Below are positions 5,692 to 6,228 of a stretch of DNA of 6,228 nt, piece after piece. The notes beneath the pieces are model-generated. The model saw only the letters and a program-made list of their open reading frames with translations, searched no databases and was not told the origin of the DNA. Source of the DNA: a bacterium. GTDB lineage: Bacteria; Verrucomicrobiota; Verrucomicrobiia; Limisphaerales; UBA11358. The DNA lies in NCBI GenBank assembly GCA_021781185.1, contig JAJXXI010000529.1, forward strand, positions 1-6,228, in the 5' to 3' direction. The translations under genes were made by a program, and so were the position numbers. Every line of letters begins with the position of its first letter. Position 1 is the first letter of the stretch.

Positions 5692-6228
5692 ATGAACACC
5701 GAACAAACCCGCGAAATTCTGCGCAAGGTGCGGCACATCGAGATTCGCACCAAGCGCCTCGTGAACGATTCCCTGGCCGGCGAATATCACAGCGTGTTCA
5801 AGGGTCGCGGCATGAACTTCGACGAGGTCCGCGAATACATGCCCGGTGACGAGGTGCGGACGATTGACTGGAACGTCACCGCGCGGGCTGGCCGGCCGTT
5901 CATCAAAAAATTCGTCGAGGAACGCGAACTCACGCTGATGCTGTTGGTGGATGTGAGCGCGTCCGGCGACTTTGGCTCGGGCGCGCAAAGCAAGCGCGAG
6001 ATGGCGGCGGAACTGGCCAGCGTGCTGGCGTTTTCCGCCGTGCGCAACAGCGACAAGGTCGGCCTGATCCTGTTCACCGACCAGGTGGAGCTCTACGTGC
6101 CGCCACGCAAAGGACGCCGTCATGTGCTGCGGCTCGTGCGGGAAATCCTCGGCTTCGAGCCGGGCCATCGCGGCACGGACCTGGCCGAGGCGCTGGATTT
6201 CACCAACCACGTTTTGAGCCGCCGGGCA
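5692..6228 (+). CDS. DUF58 domain protein with von Willebrand-A-like fold (partial, 3' end beyond window)
   Basis: The frame starting with ATG at 5692 is open to the last base, giving 179 residues of a protein usually around 290-300 long. The DUF58 signature is complete: FKGRGMNFDEVREYMPGD at 36-53, then VRTIDWNVTAR at 55-65. A von Willebrand-A-like domain follows, with the metal-site motif DVSAS at 87-91 (Asp87, Ser89, Ser91) and the probable metal-site threonine in RGTDL (Thr162). The last acidic metal ligand would lie beyond the window. There is no membrane segment or signal peptide, so the protein is cytoplasmic. Proteins of this family are nearly always encoded next to a MoxR ATPase, as here, and probably act as its adaptor or substrate; the exact process in this organism is unknown. 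Only a weak purine stretch (AGAAAG, 5682-5687) precedes the start. Further members of such operons (VWA/BatA-like and TPR proteins) may follow outside the window. Confidence 0.95.
   Translation, partial: MNTEQTREILRKVRHIEIRTKRLVNDSLAGEYHSVFKGRGMNFDEVREYMPGDEVRTIDWNVTARAGRPFIKKFVEERELTLMLLVDVSASGDFGSGAQSKREMAAELASVLAFSAVRNSDKVGLILFTDQVELYVPPRKGRRHVLRLVREILGFEPGHRGTDLAEALDFTNHVLSRRA

Noticed and set aside
4657..6210. A 517-codon open frame on the minus strand opposite the MoxR and DUF58 genes
   Set aside because: It mirrors the codon positions of two unmistakable + strand genes. Its translation is His/Arg/Gly-rich with no recognisable domain, as expected from antisense of GC-biased coding DNA.

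Overview
The window reads as ordinary chromosomal DNA of a moderately GC-rich bacterium. It holds five clear protein-coding genes, all on the + strand, with the last one cut by the window end. My best guess for the source is Verrucomicrobiota (Pedosphaera/Limisphaera-like). This is inferred from the gene mix (S41 protease, class-III-like PPK2, secreted serpin, MoxR plus DUF58 pair) and from start codons set in AT-rich context without a Shine-Dalgarno sequence. There is no rRNA or other phylogenetic marker, so the assignment is tentative.

Layout. Positions 1-31 probably hold the last codons of an upstream gene, followed at once by a strong GC-rich hairpin (41-76). Positions 77-462 contain no convincing gene. 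Positions 463-1770 encode a membrane-anchored S41/C-terminal-processing-peptidase-like protein with a PDZ domain; its nucleophile-position serine is kept, but the usual catalytic lysine and glutamine are threonine and leucine. A doubtful 72-codon membrane ORF (1767-1985) overlaps its stop codon in an ATGA. Positions 2046-2915 encode a polyphosphate kinase 2 family enzyme. Positions 3010-4233 encode an exported serpin with an intact inhibitory hinge, followed by a second hairpin (4244-4277).

The 4234-4494 gap carries a perfect 18-bp palindrome (4360-4377), which looks like a repressor operator ahead of the next transcription unit. Positions 4495-5658 encode a MoxR-type AAA+ ATPase with an unusual Pro/Ala/Asn-rich N-terminal extension. 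After 33 bp comes a DUF58/von Willebrand-A-like protein (5692 to the window end), the classic MoxR partner.

The last two genes almost certainly form an operon whose ATPase and metal-binding partner act together, probably in folding, maturation or envelope stress. The protease-like protein and the serpin are both predicted to act outside the cytoplasm, but nothing in the sequence links them directly. I found no CRISPR array, tRNA, insertion sequence or defence-system core. The most unusual features are the degenerate S41 active site, the operator-like palindrome, the serpin reactive loop and the MoxR N-terminal repeat.
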